This document shows, one piece after another, positions 6,092-6,228 of a stretch of 6,228 nucleotides of DNA (its first letter is position 1; each line of letters begins with the position of its first letter). Location: assembly GCA_964570765.1 (NCBI GenBank), contig CAZMZF010000061.1, forward strand, positions 1 to 6,228, given 5' to 3'. The notes beneath the pieces were generated by a model. It ran no database searches. It was not told where the DNA came from and saw nothing but the letters and a program-made list of their open reading frames with translations. The position numbers and the translations under genes are program-made. Origin of the DNA: CAZMZF01 sp964570765 (GTDB lineage: Bacteria; Zixibacteria; MSB-5A5; RBG-16-43-9).

Positions 6092-6228
6092 TTATTTTGA
6101 TAGAAGATCTTTAATTTGTTTTTCCGGATATCGGGTCATAATTATAAGCCCTAAGAAAGCTACTATACTTCCCAATACCGGAGCTAATCTTACTCCCAGG
6201 GGATTACTGATATCTTTCCCGAAGATAG
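6092..6228 (-). CDS. C-terminal end of a probable GPH-family sugar:cation symporter (partial, runs off the right edge)
   Basis: An open frame enters from the right edge and ends at TAA (6094-6092), giving 44 residues. The visible part has a glycine- and hydrophobic-rich membrane segment containing PLGVRLAPVLGS and VAFLGLIIM, followed by a charged tail, RYPEKQIKDLLSK. A final helix followed by Y-P-E-K and a Lys-rich tail is what I associate with the end of glycoside-pentoside-hexuronide:cation symporters (MFS_2, MelB/XynB/YicJ type). Such proteins sit in the inner membrane and move glycosides with Na+ or H+. Another MFS subfamily is possible because only the tail is visible. The gene lies on the same strand as the ABC operon and ends about 60 bp before that operon's promoter, so it is probably a separate, functionally related unit. 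I saw no convincing terminator after its stop codon. Confidence 0.6.
   Translation of the reverse strand, partial: IFGKDISNPLGVRLAPVLGSIVAFLGLIIMTRYPEKQIKDLLSK

Overview
The window is one minus-strand sugar-uptake and hydrolysis operon with its promoter. The tail of an upstream transporter gene lies at the right edge and what looks like the end of an insertion sequence at the left edge. Reading right to left (5'->3' on the minus strand): the last 44 codons of a probable GPH-family sugar:cation symporter (6228-6092); an intergenic and leader region (6091-5764) with a near-consensus sigma-A-type promoter (TTGACT, 17 bp, TATTAT), two palindromes and a leader of roughly 230 nt; an extracytoplasmic sugar-binding protein (5763-4492); a strong stem-loop (4475-4433); two MalF/MalG-type permeases (4407-3466 and 3452-2595); and a cytoplasmic glycoside hydrolase family 3 enzyme (2498-126). 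A short AT-rich stretch and a candidate IS terminus with a 36-bp repeat period (1-53) follow.

How the genes work together: the binding protein captures an oligosaccharide outside the membrane and the two permeases form the CUT1-type channel. The GH3 enzyme has no signal peptide, so it would trim the imported sugar inside the cell. The GH3 sequence, notably a His-Glu-Glu where glucosidases usually carry Asp, suggests xylo-oligosaccharides or a mixed xylo/gluco substrate rather than plain cellobiose. This is inference. No ATPase gene is present, so the transporter presumably uses an MsmK/MsmX/MalK-type ATPase encoded elsewhere. The GPH remnant upstream suggests that the locus is a wider plant-polysaccharide sugar cluster.

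Organism: a bacterium with moderate GC in genes, AT-rich spacers, strong AAGGAG-type ribosome binding sites and a sigma-A-type promoter, which fits Firmicutes-like or Thermotogae-like lineages. The binding protein contains no cysteine at all, so it cannot be a lipoprotein. That points, weakly, to a cell with a periplasm or outer envelope (for example Thermotogae, Halanaerobiales or spirochaetes) rather than a typical monoderm. I cannot name the species.

I see no previously undescribed system. The parts worth a second look are the stem-loop after the binding-protein gene, the leader palindromes, the non-lipidated binding protein with a Glu inside its signal peptide, and a short sequence shared by both flanks of the operon.
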